The notes under the pieces: generated by a model | What the model was told of the DNA's origin: nothing | The model's input: only the letters and a program-made list of their open reading frames with translations | Databases searched by the model: none | Part shown: piece by piece, positions 62,680 through 64,000 of the stretch | Position numbering within the stretch: position 1 is the first letter of the stretch | Layout of the letters: every line of letters starts with the position of its first letter | Program-made: the position numbers and the translations under genes | DNA from: Hanleya hanleyi | Taxonomy: Eukaryota; Mollusca; Polyplacophora; Lepidopleurida; Hanleyidae | NCBI GenBank assembly: GCA_036873755.1 | Contig: JAVTVY010019451.1 | Span: 1 to 64,000, forward strand | DNA: 64,000 nt | Direction of reading: 5' to 3'

Positions 62680-64000
62680 ATGAGACGTGGAGAAGATTTT
62701 CCATTGGACCCAGCAGCACCTCCGGTTGAAGTCTTACCCCAAGACGAGCGTGTGAGTGACATTTATCGACGTCACTGGGCTACCATACGCCATTTTTTTC
62801 ACCGCAACCGTCGTCTAATGGACTTGTATAACTATCGACTGCAGGACCTCACGTATCTGTCTACCTATGCCGAGAACATTTTCACAGATCAGGTGACAGC
62901 GTTCAAGTTGAATATGACATTCGGTTACATTTTACGGCACAAGGAGACGGACCAGGTGCGGTATTATTATCCCAGCAATAATACCTATGTGTTTGACCAG
63001 CCGTTCACGGTGACGGATGCCATTTCTCTGGAGCCACTCATCGACCAACTGACTACGTTGGACCCATTGGAATGGGCCCGGTTGCAACACCCCAATACCA
63101 AATGGCTTGTGGAAATGGTGACCAACGTCACATTTTTCGTCACGAAAATGAGAGATCATCCTATCGGTGCTCCTGTACTACTACCACCTTGGCTGCTTCA
63201 TCGACCCGGACTGTATGCATTAACGGGATGGGCAAATGGACCCTACAAAGACCAGAAATGTCTGTTTCGGTGTTTGGCCGTGCATCTGGACGAGTGTAAT
63301 CCCCAGGCTTGTGACAGAGTGGCCAATGACTATTGGGAACAGTATTTACAGGCGCAAGACTTGAATGAGCGGCACTTGCGTGGAGTCACGTTCAAGAATT
63401 TGGATGACGTGGAAACACTGTTCAACATCAATATCTTTGTATACCGATTACGATGCGAGGAGGATACATTTGTGGCTGAATTGGTTCGTCGTTCAACAGA
63501 ACGGTATGCTTCTACGATGAAAGTCAATGTCTTCGATCACAATGGCGTGAGTCATTTTTCGCTGATCTACAATATGAGCCTGTACGCCCAGTCCTACAGT
63601 TGTGCCCAATGCCATCGGGTGTTTCACCGTTCCACCGACTTACATCGACACGAGAAGAGTTGTGACAACAGTGTGAAGCGAAAATTTCCTGGTGGTGTGT
63701 ATCATAATACGCCTACTATTTTCGAGGAACTGGCCGATGAGGCTCTTATCATACCGGAGCAGTACCGTTATTTTCCCTACCGGCCGTGTTACAATTTTGA
63801 GGCCCTGTTGGAGCCCATGGACATGTTTTCAGCGAAAACGCAGTGGACGCAGCGCCATATTCCCCTGAGTGTCAGTATTTCCAGCAACGTACCTGGCTAT
63901 GACGCTGCACCGGTCTGTTTCGTGTCTACCGGGGATTCCCATGAGTTGATCACCCGCATGATGGAGTATTTAGAGGAAGTCAGTGCGGCCAGTACGGAAT
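62680..64000 (+). CDS. Large ORF, N-terminal part of a family B DNA polymerase-like protein, runs off the window
   Basis: The frame is open for 440 codons from the first ATG after the TATA box and leader, with no stop before the window ends. Residues about 185-205 (WANGPYKDQKCLFRCLAVHL) and 230-250 (LDDVETLFNINIFVYRL), and a C2HC finger at 308-328 (CAQC..H..H..C) followed by FPGGVYHN and YRYFPYRPCYNFEAL (363-377), resemble the N-terminal and exonuclease-side region of type B DNA polymerases encoded by Polinton/Maverick-like and virus-like elements. The family match is from recall of the domain layout, not a search. The palm motifs would lie beyond the window. It could be a self-synthesising transposon or an endogenised viral gene. 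The frame is clean, unlike every other mobile-element gene here except the PLE RT. Confidence 0.7.
   Translation, partial: MRRGEDFPLDPAAPPVEVLPQDERVSDIYRRHWATIRHFFHRNRRLMDLYNYRLQDLTYLSTYAENIFTDQVTAFKLNMTFGYILRHKETDQVRYYYPSNNTYVFDQPFTVTDAISLEPLIDQLTTLDPLEWARLQHPNTKWLVEMVTNVTFFVTKMRDHPIGAPVLLPPWLLHRPGLYALTGWANGPYKDQKCLFRCLAVHLDECNPQACDRVANDYWEQYLQAQDLNERHLRGVTFKNLDDVETLFNINIFVYRLRCEEDTFVAELVRRSTERYASTMKVNVFDHNGVSHFSLIYNMSLYAQSYSCAQCHRVFHRSTDLHRHEKSCDNSVKRKFPGGVYHNTPTIFEELADEALIIPEQYRYFPYRPCYNFEALLEPMDMFSAKTQWTQRHIPLSVSISSNVPGYDAAPVCFVSTGDSHELITRMMEYLEEVSAASTE

Noticed and set aside
62544..62762. Minus-strand frame rich in QAGR repeats
   Set aside because: It is produced by the CCTGCCTG leader repeat opposite the polymerase-like gene.

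Overview
This is a eukaryotic, AT-rich, intron- and transposon-dominated stretch that looks like an invertebrate genome, most likely a marine mollusc. The support is one host gene with canonical GT..AG introns, three DIRS-type tyrosine-recombinase retrotransposons, Naiad-type and endonuclease-bearing Penelope-like elements (PLEs), Ty3/gypsy and LINE remnants, MITEs and many minisatellites. The species call is inference; nothing in the window is diagnostic.

Host gene: one gene covers about 36 kb on the + strand. Fourteen exons between 7958 and 44118 encode most of sterol carrier protein X (SCPx, SCP2 locus), the peroxisomal 3-oxoacyl-CoA thiolase fused to a sterol-carrier (SCP2) domain. It ends in Ser-Arg-Leu, a type 1 peroxisomal targeting signal. 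The exon chain keeps phase at all 13 junctions. The first coding exons lie upstream of base 1. The codon that starts stand-alone pre-SCP2 in mammals is His here.

Introns and left flank: 1860-7358 is a DIRS element with inverted terminal repeats and an internal complementary region, just upstream of the first visible exon. Introns hold a TA-flanked element with 21-bp repeats (8639-9799), AGGTCA-rich repeats (10.1-11.3 and 29.3-29.8 kb), a 39-bp minisatellite (12.9-13.5 kb), a LINE tail (13.7-14.1 kb), a decayed DIRS (17.1-20.1 kb), two long palindromes (21.1 and 28.4 kb), a GCGCCC-rich inverted-repeat element (24.2-25.9 kb), a TTAA-flanked MITE (31.35-31.79 kb) and a complete but decayed DIRS (34155-40613) with a tandem duplication and a tRNA-Ala-like sequence.

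Right flank: beyond the SCPx 3' UTR is a nest of retroelements. A deleted gypsy element with two LTRs occupies about 47.1-49.2 kb. An endonuclease-bearing PLE piece (49.5-50.3 kb, +) is split by a PLE tail. A second gypsy element (- strand, about 62.3 to 52.2 kb) is split by a tandem PLE unit (52.6-58.7 kb), a PLE tail (59.4-59.75 kb) and an ORF-less tandem array built from PLE-like UTRs (60.1-62.0 kb). Inside the PLE a GTCTCCCCC-ended element carrying a ~165-bp minisatellite interrupts the GIY-YIG coding region, while the 720-codon RT frame is still open.

Right edge: 62680-64000 (+) is an open frame of at least 440 codons running off the window. It resembles the N-terminal part of the family B DNA polymerases of Polinton-like or viral-like large DNA elements. 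Ahead of it are a TATA box, three spaced GCCATTTT motifs, and ETS, CRE, octamer and DR1 sites. This is the most interesting and least decayed non-host coding region in the window.
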